Positions 1 through 6,820 of a stretch of DNA of 7,950 nucleotides are shown here, in pieces. Source of the stretch: Sphingomonas sp. (GTDB taxonomy: Bacteria; Pseudomonadota; Alphaproteobacteria; Sphingomonadales; Sphingomonadaceae); contig PNLG01000322.1 in NCBI GenBank assembly GCA_013822915.1, positions 1-7,950 on the forward strand, given 5' to 3'. Position 1 is the first letter of the stretch. The number at the start of each line of letters is the position of its first letter. Under the pieces are notes generated by a model. That model saw only the letters and a program-made list of their open reading frames with translations, ran no database searches and was not told the DNA's origin. The position numbers and the translations under genes are program-made.

Positions 1-176
1 TCATAATATTCGAGGTAGCGCAAACCCCCATGGATCAGCTTGGTTGACGCCGATGAAGTGTGGCTGGCCAGATCATCGCGCTCGACCAGCAGCACCGACT
101 GCCCGTTCAGCGCCGCCTCGCGCGCGATCGCGGCGCCGTTGATACCGCCGCCGATGATGAGCAGGTCATATGTCAT
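1..176 (-). CDS. glpD: Glycerol-3-phosphate dehydrogenase (FAD-dependent), N-terminal fragment
   Basis: The product oxidises sn-glycerol 3-phosphate to dihydroxyacetone phosphate at the cytoplasmic membrane and passes electrons to quinone. Only the first 58 codons lie in the window; the gene continues past base 1. The translation opens MTYDLLIIGGGINGAAIARE, a beta-strand followed by the GGGxxG FAD-binding turn (G9-G14), then a Glu-Arg at the end of the second strand where the adenine ribose of FAD is bound. The TSSASTKLIHGGLRYLE segment is a family signature of FAD-dependent G3P dehydrogenases and separates this from generic FAD oxidoreductases. The ATG at 176 puts the Rossmann strand at the usual distance from the N-terminus. 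No Shine-Dalgarno sequence lies close to it; the nearest GGAGGA is at 205-210, 28 bases upstream. The gene diverges from rnr across about 100 bases. Family assignment is firm; the rest of the protein is unseen. Confidence 0.9.
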   Translation of the reverse strand, partial: MTYDLLIIGGGINGAAIAREAALNGQSVLLVERDDLASHTSSASTKLIHGGLRYLEYY

Positions 177-277
177 CGTTGTCAGATAGCGCGGCGCGGG
201 CGATTCCTCCACTGGTCTTTGGTCCGTTTTTGGGCCCCGCTCTTTGGGATTGAGGGCAAAGTGCGTATGCCGGGGCC

Positions 278-2533
278 ATGAAAAAACCCGCATCCGGCCT
301 GCCGAGTCCGAAACAGATCCTCGACTTCATTGCCAAGTCTGATGTCCCCGCCGGCAAGCGCGAAATTGCCCGCGCCTTTGGCCTGTCCGCGCAGGAGAAG
401 ATCGGGCTAAAGGCGTTGTTGAGGGACATGGCGGATGAAGGGTTGATCGATTCCGCCCCCGGCCGCGCGTTTCACAAAATGGGCGGCGTGCCAAAGGTGA
501 CGGTGCTGCGCATCGTCGATGTGACCGATGACGGGACGGTATGGGGCAGCCCGGAAAGCTGGCACGCCGACACACCCGTCCCCCGCCTGCGCGTGCGCGA
601 CCGGGGCAAGGGGGCGCTTGGCGTCGGCGACCGGGTGCTGGCGCGCACCGAAGAAGCGGGCAGCGGCCATGTCGCCCATCCGATGAAGCGGCTCGCGCGC
701 GGGGAAGAGCTCGTGCTCGGCGTGCTGCGCGAAGAGGGCGGCAAGCTGTGGCTGACGGGGGTAGAGAAGAAGGAGCGGCGCGACTTTGCGGTCAGCGACG
801 CGGGCGATGCCGCGCCCGGCGATCTGGTGCTGGCGGAGAAAACCGGCCGTCCGCCGCGCATCACCGTGCGCGTGACCGAGCGGCTGGGCGATCCCTTTGC
901 CCCGCGCAGCTTTTCGATGATTGCGGTCCACAAGCTGGGCATTCCGGTTGACTTCACCGACGAGACGCTCGCGGAGGCAGCGCAAGTCGCCCGCCAACCG
1001 CTGGGCCACGACCGCGAAGATCTGCGCGACCTGCCCATCGTCGCGATTGATCCGGAGGATGCGCGCGATCACGACGATGCGGTCTGGGCCGCCCCTGATG
1101 ATGATCCCGGCAATGCGGGCGGCTGGCGCGCGGTCGTCGCGATTGCCGATGTCAGTTTCTACGTGCGGCCTGGCTCGGCCATCGACCGGGATGCGCGGCG
1201 GCGCGGCAACAGCGTCTATTTCCCCGACCGGGTGGTGCCGATGCTCCCCGAAATCCTGTCAGCCGATGTCTGTTCGCTGAAAGCGGGGGCGGACCGCGCC
1301 GCGCTTGTCTGCCACTTGCAGATTGGCAAGGCGGGCGCGCTGAAGGGCTGGCGCTTCACCCGCGCGGTGGTGCGCATCCGGGCGAACATCGCCTATGAAG
1401 CAGCGCAAGCCGCGATCGACGGCGTGCCCGACCTAGTCGCGGCTGACTTGGTGGAGGACGCGCTAAAGCCCCTATGGGCGTGCTGGCGCGCGCTCGCGAC
1501 GGCACGGGCACGGCGCGCACCGTTGGAGCTGGACCTGCCCGAACGGCGCGTGATGCTCGATGAAAAGGGGCGGATATTGTCGGTGGCGCCGCGCGAACGG
1601 CTCGACGCGCACCGGCTGATCGAGGATTATATGATCGCCGCTAATGTCGCCGCCGCCAAAGCGTTGGAGGGCAAAAAGGCGCCCGTCATGTACCGCGACC
1701 ATGAGCCGCCTGCGCGCGAAAAGCTGGTCGCGCTCAAGGAATATTTGAAAACCTTTGGCATCGAATTCGCGCTGGGCCAGGTGATCCGCCCGGCGACGTT
1801 CAACCAATTGCTCGACCGGGTGGGGGAGGTCGATCACCGCCCGCAAGTGATGGAGCAGGTGTTGCGCAGCCAGACGCAAGCCTATTACGCGCCCGCCAAT
1901 AGCGGGCATTTCGGGCTCGCGCTTGGCTCCTACGCGCATTTCACCTCGCCTATTCGTCGCTATGCCGATCTGATCGTCCACCGCGCGCTGGTGGGCGCTT
2001 ATCAGCTTGGTCCTGGCGGCTTGAGCGAGAGCGAGGCTGCCGCCATGGCGCAGATCGGCACGTCGATCTCGATGCTGGAGCGCCGCGCGATGGAGGCGGA
2101 GCGTGACACCATCGACCGCTATGTTGCGGCGTTCCTGAGCGAGAAGGTGGGCGATGTGCTCGACGCGCGGATCACCGGGGTGCAGTCGTTCGGCTTTTTC
2201 GCGACCGTGGAGGGGGTGGGTGGCGACGGGCTGGTGGCCGCGCGCGACCTGGGCCGCGAGTATTTCCGCTATGACGAAGCGGCGCGCGCGCTGGTGGGGG
2301 AGGAGTCGGGCACCAGCTATAGCTCGGGCATGCGGCTGAAACTGCGGCTGGCGGAGGCGAACCCGGTGTCGGGCGCACTGCGGTTCGAACTGGTCGAGAG
2401 CGAGGGGAGCGGCGGTGATGGGCGTGGCGGCCGCCCCCCACGCACGCCACCGCCGGGCCGGGGCAAGCGCATCATCCGCCGTGGCCGCCCCGGCAATATC
2501 CGGCATCAGGGGCGGGGGGATAGCCGGGGCTAA
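278..2533 (+). CDS. rnr: Ribonuclease R, 3'-5' exoribonuclease
   Basis: A processive, Mg2+-dependent 3'-to-5' exoribonuclease that degrades structured RNA and takes part in rRNA quality control and mRNA turnover. At 751 residues it is of normal length. In order: an N-terminal winged-helix-like region with the ILDFI...KREIARAFG motif (about 14-36); cold-shock/OB domains (about 70-215); the RNB catalytic domain from about 250; and an S1 RNA-binding domain (about 622-705). The metal-binding cluster is intact as IDPEDARDHDD, giving Asp258, Asp264, Asp266 and Asp267. The late RNB motif HFTSPIRRYADL (554-565) carries Arg560 and Arg561. The C-terminal 40 or so residues are Gly/Arg/Pro-rich and basic, as in many RNase R proteins, and probably bind RNA. 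The start at 278 fits the family N-terminus; the ribosome binding site is weak (CGGGG only two bases away). It converges with the small minus-strand gene ending at 2565. Confidence 0.97.
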   Translation: MKKPASGLPSPKQILDFIAKSDVPAGKREIARAFGLSAQEKIGLKALLRDMADEGLIDSAPGRAFHKMGGVPKVTVLRIVDVTDDGTVWGSPESWHADTPVPRLRVRDRGKGALGVGDRVLARTEEAGSGHVAHPMKRLARGEELVLGVLREEGGKLWLTGVEKKERRDFAVSDAGDAAPGDLVLAEKTGRPPRITVRVTERLGDPFAPRSFSMIAVHKLGIPVDFTDETLAEAAQVARQPLGHDREDLRDLPIVAIDPEDARDHDDAVWAAPDDDPGNAGGWRAVVAIADVSFYVRPGSAIDRDARRRGNSVYFPDRVVPMLPEILSADVCSLKAGADRAALVCHLQIGKAGALKGWRFTRAVVRIRANIAYEAAQAAIDGVPDLVAADLVEDALKPLWACWRALATARARRAPLELDLPERRVMLDEKGRILSVAPRERLDAHRLIEDYMIAANVAAAKALEGKKAPVMYRDHEPPAREKLVALKEYLKTFGIEFALGQVIRPATFNQLLDRVGEVDHRPQVMEQVLRSQTQAYYAPANSGHFGLALGSYAHFTSPIRRYADLIVHRALVGAYQLGPGGLSESEAAAMAQIGTSISMLERRAMEAERDTIDRYVAAFLSEKVGDVLDARITGVQSFGFFATVEGVGGDGLVAARDLGREYFRYDEAARALVGEESGTSYSSGMRLKLRLAEANPVSGALRFELVESEGSGGDGRGGRPPRTPPPGRGKRIIRRGRPGNIRHQGRGDSRG

Positions 2534-2542
2534 TGATCGTGG

Positions 2543-2579
2543 CTCGCCAATGGTGCGGCAACATTTAGGCCGTGGCGAG
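2543..2579. terminator. Possible stem-loop between convergent genes
   Basis: CTCGCCA (2543-2549) pairs perfectly with TGGCGAG (2573-2579), and an inner CGGC (2556-2559) can pair with GCCG (2569-2572), leaving a one-sided bulge. It begins 10 bases after the rnr stop and spans the stop codon of the small minus-strand gene, a position that suits a shared bidirectional terminator. Neither strand has a run of T after the stem, so this is not a canonical intrinsic terminator, and chance pairing in GC-rich DNA is possible. Confidence 0.25.
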
Positions 2580-2720
2580 GCGAACCCGTTCTGCCGATAA
2601 CTCACGAACTCTCGACATCAAGGACGGTTCGGTCCTGCCCTGAACCCGCGCTTCAGCAATCTGAGCGAAAAGTCGCCGCTTTTCGCTATCTAGCTGCGAT
2701 ATACGTGCTTGCTTGGTCAT
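2565..2720 (-). CDS. Small charged helical protein (51 aa), unknown function
   Basis: I do not recognise this protein. Reading the minus strand from ATG at 2720 to TAA at 2565-2567 gives 51 residues beginning MTKQARISQLDSEKRRLF. It is rich in Arg, Glu, Ala and Leu, has no cysteine, and has no hydrophobic stretch long enough for a membrane segment. The composition suggests two amphipathic helices (about 4-28 and 34-50) joined by a GRTEPS turn, that is, a helical hairpin or coiled coil. The case for a real gene is the AGGAG four bases before the ATG and the position 37 bases after the stop of the membrane GAF gene on the same strand, which suggests co-transcription. It could be a small partner or regulator of that protein, but that is inference from position only. 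A perfect nine-base hairpin lies inside the frame. It could also be a spurious short frame; conservation would decide. Confidence 0.55.
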   Translation of the reverse strand: MTKQARISQLDSEKRRLFAQIAEARVQGRTEPSLMSRVRELSAERVRLATA

Positions 2721-2724
2721 ACGA

Positions 2725-2729
2725 CTCCT
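2725..2729 (-). promoter_or_regulatory. Shine-Dalgarno site of the 51-aa gene
   Basis: On the minus strand AGGAG is followed by four bases (TCGT without its neighbours in the stem) and then the ATG at 2720. It is the clearest ribosome binding site in this segment and is the main reason to accept the short frame as a gene. Confidence 0.55.
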
Positions 2730-2757
2730 ATAGCAACTTAGATCCTAAAATACGAGT

Positions 2758-3750
2758 TTAATCGCTTTCAATTATGTCATCATGCTCACTGAATTTATCC
2801 GTAATCGCAAGGAGGGCCATCATCCTTGCGACATCGCGAACCATATCGACCGCTTGAAGTTCCGTTCCTGGCGCTTCGTCCTTGAACCGATCGACCTTGT
2901 TGCTTGTCGCGGTGACAATACCCCAAATCCGGCGATCGGTTCCTGAGCCGGTGCGAATCGGAATGCAGACGACCGATCGATAGCGATCGAGATCATAGCT
3001 GCGTGCTTTGGCGTTCGGGACGGAAAATCGTCGCTGAACTCTCCGATCACTTGTGTTGCCTTCGATCACTTCGGCATCATCGGACCAAGCGGTTCCGGTA
3101 TAGCCTTCGCCCTTTCGCCAGGATCGACCATCGCTTTCTGCGCCCGCGCGATCCGCCCAACCTGCCGCGATCCGAAACGCTTCATCTTCGGCTAAGTCGA
3201 TTTCAAACACAGACAACGTCCAATATTCTCCCGCATCAAATCCGATCGCCGCCACCAAGTCGTAGATTGCGACATTCAATGCTTCGCTGGCAGTGCTAGC
3301 CGTGTCGAGTTCGCTCGTTAAGCATTGCTCGATCATTTCAATCATGTTCGCAAGGGCATTCAATCGGTGGACTCGACGGCGATCTTGCTCCCGCCAAGTC
3401 TGAGTTTCTTGTTCTAGTAGCGCTTGCGTCACCTTTCCAGCATCAATTGCTTTTTCTGCTACCTCTTCTACTTTGCTCAAACTTGAAGAAAGCTCAATCT
3501 TCTTGAAATCAAATGCGGCCGCGGCGACGCCACATAGGAGAGCAGTGAGACCGCCGCCGACTTGCATTGTTAGGCTCAAAGCCTTGTCATCAACCGATCG
3601 GCTCATGGTGCCGACAAAAGCCCCAAAAACACCAAGGCCGATAAGCCACGGGCGCCTTCCTTCCAACCAGCGAATGCGGTCGGTCAACTTTTTCCAGACA
3701 CCCCGATGCTCGGTGGTCAATTCGCGTCTTAGTTGGTCAAAATCGATCAT
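2758..3750 (-). CDS. Two-helix membrane protein with coiled coil and C-terminal GAF-like domain
   Basis: Function unknown; the architecture is that of a membrane-anchored cytoplasmic sensor. The 330 residues run as follows: a charged N-terminal helix (1-33, ending RWLEGRR); transmembrane segment 1 (about 34-49); a short loop SRSVDD; transmembrane segment 2 (about 57-80); a charged helical stretch likely to form a coiled coil (about 83-145); and a GAF-like domain (about 150-318). The GAF call rests on the GEGYTGTAW motif (214-222), the YRSVVCIPIR strand (257-266) and the WGIVTATSN strand (276-284). Basic residues before segment 1 and after segment 2 suggest both ends are cytoplasmic. No kinase, cyclase, phosphodiesterase, nuclease or helix-turn-helix output domain is visible, so any output must come through a partner or through the membrane part. 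GC content is well below that of neighbouring genes, suggesting transfer. The start follows only a weak GAAAG. It lies 40 bases after the dehydrogenase-like gene and 37 before the 51-aa gene. Domain limits are estimates. Confidence 0.8.
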   Translation of the reverse strand: MIDFDQLRRELTTEHRGVWKKLTDRIRWLEGRRPWLIGLGVFGAFVGTMSRSVDDKALSLTMQVGGGLTALLCGVAAAAFDFKKIELSSSLSKVEEVAEKAIDAGKVTQALLEQETQTWREQDRRRVHRLNALANMIEMIEQCLTSELDTASTASEALNVAIYDLVAAIGFDAGEYWTLSVFEIDLAEDEAFRIAAGWADRAGAESDGRSWRKGEGYTGTAWSDDAEVIEGNTSDRRVQRRFSVPNAKARSYDLDRYRSVVCIPIRTGSGTDRRIWGIVTATSNKVDRFKDEAPGTELQAVDMVRDVARMMALLAITDKFSEHDDIIESD

Positions 3751-3790
3751 GGCGAATCTTTCGAGAGAAACTTAAATTTTCATCTCGAAC

Positions 3791-4948
3791 TTACCCCGCC
3801 GTAAATGTCATCCCCGCCTTGTCGATCAGCCGCTGGCGAAGCGGGGCGCCCATGATGGCGCCGGGCGTCCAGATGCCGCCCGCCGCGTCAGGCACGTCGT
3901 GGACCAGGCAGAGCGCCGCCTGCGCAATCATCTTGCTGGTGGAGCCATAGCCGGGGTCTTTGTCGCCCGTCACGACCGCGTCGATGCGCTCCCCGCCGCC
4001 CATCTCGCCCACGAACAAAATGTCGTAATGGCCGCTCTCGCGCTCTTCCTTCGACGGGCCTTCGCCCGGCTTTGGGCCCTTGTCGCTGGCGAGCGGGTTG
4101 ATTTTGGCGATCGCCTCTGCGGCCGCCTTGCCCATGTCGCCCAGCCCGGCGACCATCATTTCGTCATAGACGAAATCGGCGCCATAGGCTTGCCCGAGCA
4201 GGAAATTGGTGCGGTGGACATTCTTGGTGTTGATGGGCGCCATGATGAAGGGGGCGGTCCATGCCTCGATCGTGCGGTCATATTCGGGGAGCAGCCCCGA
4301 TGGCTGGCTCGGTCCGGTAAAGCCGGGTGCGAGCGCAAACGGATTGGTCAGCACCGCGATGATCGACGGATTGCGTGCCGCCGCCGCCAGCGTCGCTTTC
4401 AGGCTCGCTGCCGTGCCGCCCGAAAACCCGCCCTTCATTGTGCGCACCCGGCACTTCACGCGGGGGCAGGGGGTGCCAAAGCGCGCCTTGGCCGCTTCCT
4501 GCAGCGTCAGCACGCCAAGGTCGAACGGGATCGAATCAAAGCCGCAGCTGAACACGATCCGCGCGCCGGTTTCTGTCGCGCGAGCATGGTGCTTGTCGAT
4601 CATCTCGCGCATCCATGCGGGTTCACCGCAGAGATCGACATAAGCAGTGCCGGTGTCGGCGCACGCCGCGACCAGATCATTGCCATAAAGCTGATAGGGC
4701 CCCACCGTGGTCAGCACCACCGTCGTGCGTTCGCACATCGCGCGCACGCTGGCGGGATCATCGGCATTGGCGGTGATGAGCGGGGTGTCGGCCGGGGCGC
4801 CGATCAGATCGCGCACTTCCTGCAATTTGGTGAGCGATCGGCCCGCCATGGCCCAGCGGGTCGCGCCCGACTGCACCAGATATTCGGCGACGAGGCGACC
4901 GGTAAACCCGGTGGCGCCATAAACGATGATGTCGAAATCGCGTGCCAT
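3791..4948 (-). CDS. Saccharopine dehydrogenase-like NAD(P)-binding oxidoreductase
   Basis: A soluble Rossmann-fold protein of 385 residues. The N-terminus reads DIIVYGATGFTGRLV, with the GxxGxxG dinucleotide turn at Gly11, Gly14 and Gly17, followed by AGRS (35-38), where Arg37 is placed to favour NADP(H). The VGPYQLYG (82-89), DLCGEP (105-110) and SCGFDSIPFD (134-143) segments are typical of the saccharopine-dehydrogenase-like family that includes the mycobacterial trans-acting enoyl reductases of lipid assembly. True lysine-pathway saccharopine dehydrogenase is unlikely, since no lysine genes are nearby. The substrate is not evident; lipid or polyketide reduction is inferred from the relatives. 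An excellent AGGAGAGGGA ribosome binding site lies in the 18-base gap after the ABC exporter, so the two are co-transcribed and may act on the same compound. No transmembrane segment is obvious. Confidence 0.85.
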   Translation of the reverse strand: MARDFDIIVYGATGFTGRLVAEYLVQSGATRWAMAGRSLTKLQEVRDLIGAPADTPLITANADDPASVRAMCERTTVVLTTVGPYQLYGNDLVAACADTGTAYVDLCGEPAWMREMIDKHHARATETGARIVFSCGFDSIPFDLGVLTLQEAAKARFGTPCPRVKCRVRTMKGGFSGGTAASLKATLAAAARNPSIIAVLTNPFALAPGFTGPSQPSGLLPEYDRTIEAWTAPFIMAPINTKNVHRTNFLLGQAYGADFVYDEMMVAGLGDMGKAAAEAIAKINPLASDKGPKPGEGPSKEERESGHYDILFVGEMGGGERIDAVVTGDKDPGYGSTSKMIAQAALCLVHDVPDAAGGIWTPGAIMGAPLRQRLIDKAGMTFTAG

Positions 4949-4966
4949 GCTGGTCCCTCTCCTGCC
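4949..4966 (-). promoter_or_regulatory. Shine-Dalgarno site in the exporter-reductase gap
   Basis: The minus-strand spacer between the exporter stop (TAG) and the next ATG contains AGGAGAGGGA, a strong match to the 16S anti-Shine-Dalgarno sequence. With only 18 bases between genes there is no room for a separate promoter, which supports one transcript. Confidence 0.7.
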
Positions 4967-6742
4967 CTAAGCGGCTTCGCTAAACTGAAGGCTGGCGAGC
5001 CGCGCGTAAAGGCCGTTTTGCGCGATGAGCGCGCTATGGCTCCCGCTTTCGACAATCCGCCCCTCATCCATCACGATGATCCGCTGCGCCGCGCGCACCG
5101 TGGCGAGCCGGTGAGCAATGACGATGGTGGTTCGGTGGGCCATCAACCGTTCGAGCGCTTGCTGCACCAGCCGCTCGCTCTCGGCGTCAAGCGCGCTGGT
5201 CGCCTCATCGAGCAACAGGATCGGTGCATCGCGCAACAGCGCGCGGGCAATCGCCACGCGCTGGCGCTGACCACCCGACAGCCGCGCGCCGCCTTCGCCC
5301 AGGAAAGTGTCGAGCCCCTCGGGCAATTTGCGCAGGAATTCCGCCGCATTGGCGGCCTCCGCCGCGGCCCACAGCGCCGCGTCGCTTGCGCCCCAATCGC
5401 CATAGCGCAGATTGTCTCGCGCTGATGCCCCGAAAATCACCGTTTCCTGCGGCACCATCGCGATGTGGCGGCGAAGGCTGGCGGGATCGAGCCGGGGCAG
5501 CGCGATCCCGTCGATGGCAACGCTCCCCCCGGCGGGGTCGTAAAAGCGTTGGATGAGCTGGAACAGCGTCGATTTGCCCGCGCCCGATGGCCCGACCACC
5601 GCGACCGTTTCACCGGGGGCGACGTGCAGGGTAAAGTCGCTCAGCGCCGACACTTCGGGGCGAGTGGGATAGCGAAAGACGACCTGGTCAAACGCCACCG
5701 ACCCGCGCACGGGCACGGGCAGTGGCGTGGGCGTGGCGGGCGCACGGATATCAGGGACTTCGCGCAGCAATTCGTCGATCCGCCCCGCGGCGCCTGCCCC
5801 GCGCAGCAAATCACCATAAACCTCGGTCAGCGCGCCAAACGCGCCTGCGACAATCCCGCCGGTCAGCACGAAAGCGGCGATCGACCCGCCGCTGATCCGT
5901 CCGGCGGCGACATCGACGGCCCCCTCCCACAGGACCATCGTGATCGAGCCAAAGATGAGGGCAATCACGATCGACGTCATCACCGCGCGCAACAGGATGC
6001 GGCGTTTGGCAGCGGCAAAGGTTGCCGCCACGGCGTCGGCAAAGCGCGCGCCCTCGCGCTGTTCCTGGCCAAAGGCCTGGACGATCTTCATCGCGGACAG
6101 CGTCTCAACCGCCATCGACCCGACATCGGCGACCCGGTCCTGCGAGGTGCGCGACACATTGCGCACCCGTCGGCCAAGCAGCACGATCGGCATGATCATC
6201 AGCGGAATGGCGAGCAGCAACAGCCCGGCAAGCTTGGGGGAAATCGCAAACAGGTAAATCATGCCGCCAATGCCGGTAAACGCATTGCGCAGCGCGACCG
6301 ACACGGTGGTGCCGACCACCGTTTCAATCAGCGCGGTGTCGCTGGTCAGGCGGCTGGCGATTTCGGACGGGCGGTTTTCCTCAAAAAAACGCGGCGCCAT
6401 TGTCATCAAATGGCCGTGCACCCGAGTGCGGATGTCGGCGACCACCCGCTCGCCCAGCCATGAGACGAAGTAAAAGCGCACCGCCGTGCCAATCGCCAGC
6501 ACGACAACGATCATCAGCAGGTAATGGAAGGATGCGGCCACCGCCTCGGTCCCGCCCGCGCCAAAGCCGCGGTCGATCACGCGCTTGAAGCCGTAGGGAA
6601 TGGCAATCGTCGCCGCCGAGGTGATCGTCAGCGCCAGCCCCGCCATTGCGAGCGCGCCGGGATAGCGGAGCACTTGTTGCCAGACGATGCGCAGACTTGC
6701 GAGGCGGCGCCGGGGTGCGGGCGCGGGAGTTTCTTCGGCCAT
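4967..6742 (-). CDS. MsbA-related ABC exporter, fused permease and ATPase (half-transporter)
   Basis: A 591-residue half-transporter expected to work as a homodimer in the inner membrane, exporting a lipid or other hydrophobic substrate. The membrane domain covers about residues 25-320 with six predicted helices (around 28-50, 70-95, a pair within 143-193, a pair within 248-310). The N-terminal helix ending IPYGFKRVIDRGF matches the MsbA-related subfamily common in Proteobacteria. The ATPase domain is complete: Walker A GPSGAGKST (384-392), Q-loop Gln432, signature LSGGQ (488-492), Walker B ILLLDE (508-513) with catalytic Glu513, D-loop SALD (516-519) and switch His544. MsbA itself is less likely because no lipid A genes (lpxK, waaA) are adjacent; substrate unknown. 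The ATG at 6742 has a weak AGGGCGG upstream. It is the first gene of the minus-strand series and is divergent from phaZ. Confidence 0.92.
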   Translation of the reverse strand: MAEETPAPAPRRRLASLRIVWQQVLRYPGALAMAGLALTITSAATIAIPYGFKRVIDRGFGAGGTEAVAASFHYLLMIVVVLAIGTAVRFYFVSWLGERVVADIRTRVHGHLMTMAPRFFEENRPSEIASRLTSDTALIETVVGTTVSVALRNAFTGIGGMIYLFAISPKLAGLLLLAIPLMIMPIVLLGRRVRNVSRTSQDRVADVGSMAVETLSAMKIVQAFGQEQREGARFADAVAATFAAAKRRILLRAVMTSIVIALIFGSITMVLWEGAVDVAAGRISGGSIAAFVLTGGIVAGAFGALTEVYGDLLRGAGAAGRIDELLREVPDIRAPATPTPLPVPVRGSVAFDQVVFRYPTRPEVSALSDFTLHVAPGETVAVVGPSGAGKSTLFQLIQRFYDPAGGSVAIDGIALPRLDPASLRRHIAMVPQETVIFGASARDNLRYGDWGASDAALWAAAEAANAAEFLRKLPEGLDTFLGEGGARLSGGQRQRVAIARALLRDAPILLLDEATSALDAESERLVQQALERLMAHRTTIVIAHRLATVRAAQRIIVMDEGRIVESGSHSALIAQNGLYARLASLQFSEAA

Positions 6743-6758
6743 GGGATGCCGCCCTAGC

Positions 6759-6776
6759 AGGGGCTTGGCCGCCCCT
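6759..6776. other. Short GC-rich stem-loop in the exporter leader
   Basis: AGGGGC (6759-6764) and GCCCCT (6771-6776) are perfect inverted repeats around a six-base loop, 17 bases upstream of the exporter ATG. If transcribed it would form a hairpin near the ribosome binding site and could dampen translation. It is short and may be chance in this GC-rich sequence. Confidence 0.25.
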
Positions 6777-6820
6777 CAACGTCTATTGCCGGTGCGGCTT
6801 CCACGTCAATGGAACAAGCT

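Noticed and set aside
177..277. Promoter pair between glpD and rnr
   Set aside because: The 101-base divergent gap must contain promoters, but I saw no -35/-10 pair with good matches on either strand.
407..1072. Minus-strand open frame of 221 codons opposite the 5' part of rnr
   Set aside because: Antisense shadow with no motif and no plausible ribosome binding context; the RNase R frame explains this DNA.
1472..2605. Minus-strand open frame of 377 codons opposite rnr
   Set aside because: It is antisense to the RNB and S1 domains of RNase R, shows no domain and has a composition typical of shadow frames.
3003..3299. Plus-strand 98-codon frame within the GAF gene
   Set aside because: Antisense to the GAF domain, rich in Arg/Ser/Pro, with no ribosome binding site or conserved feature.
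2543..3793. Insertion boundaries with direct repeats or an attachment site around the low-GC pair
   Set aside because: I compared the flanks at 2534-2620 and 3750-3793 and found no convincing direct or inverted repeat, tRNA end or transposase trace.
3899..5425. Plus-strand open frame of 508 codons
   Set aside because: It lies antisense to both the reductase-like gene and the ATPase half of the exporter, which have clear family motifs. The product is His/Arg/Ala-rich with no recognisable domain, the usual effect of scarce stop codons in GC-rich DNA.
5465..6463. Plus-strand open frame of 332 codons opposite the exporter membrane domain
   Set aside because: Antisense of a well-supported ABC exporter; low-complexity Gly/Arg/His/Asp-rich product.
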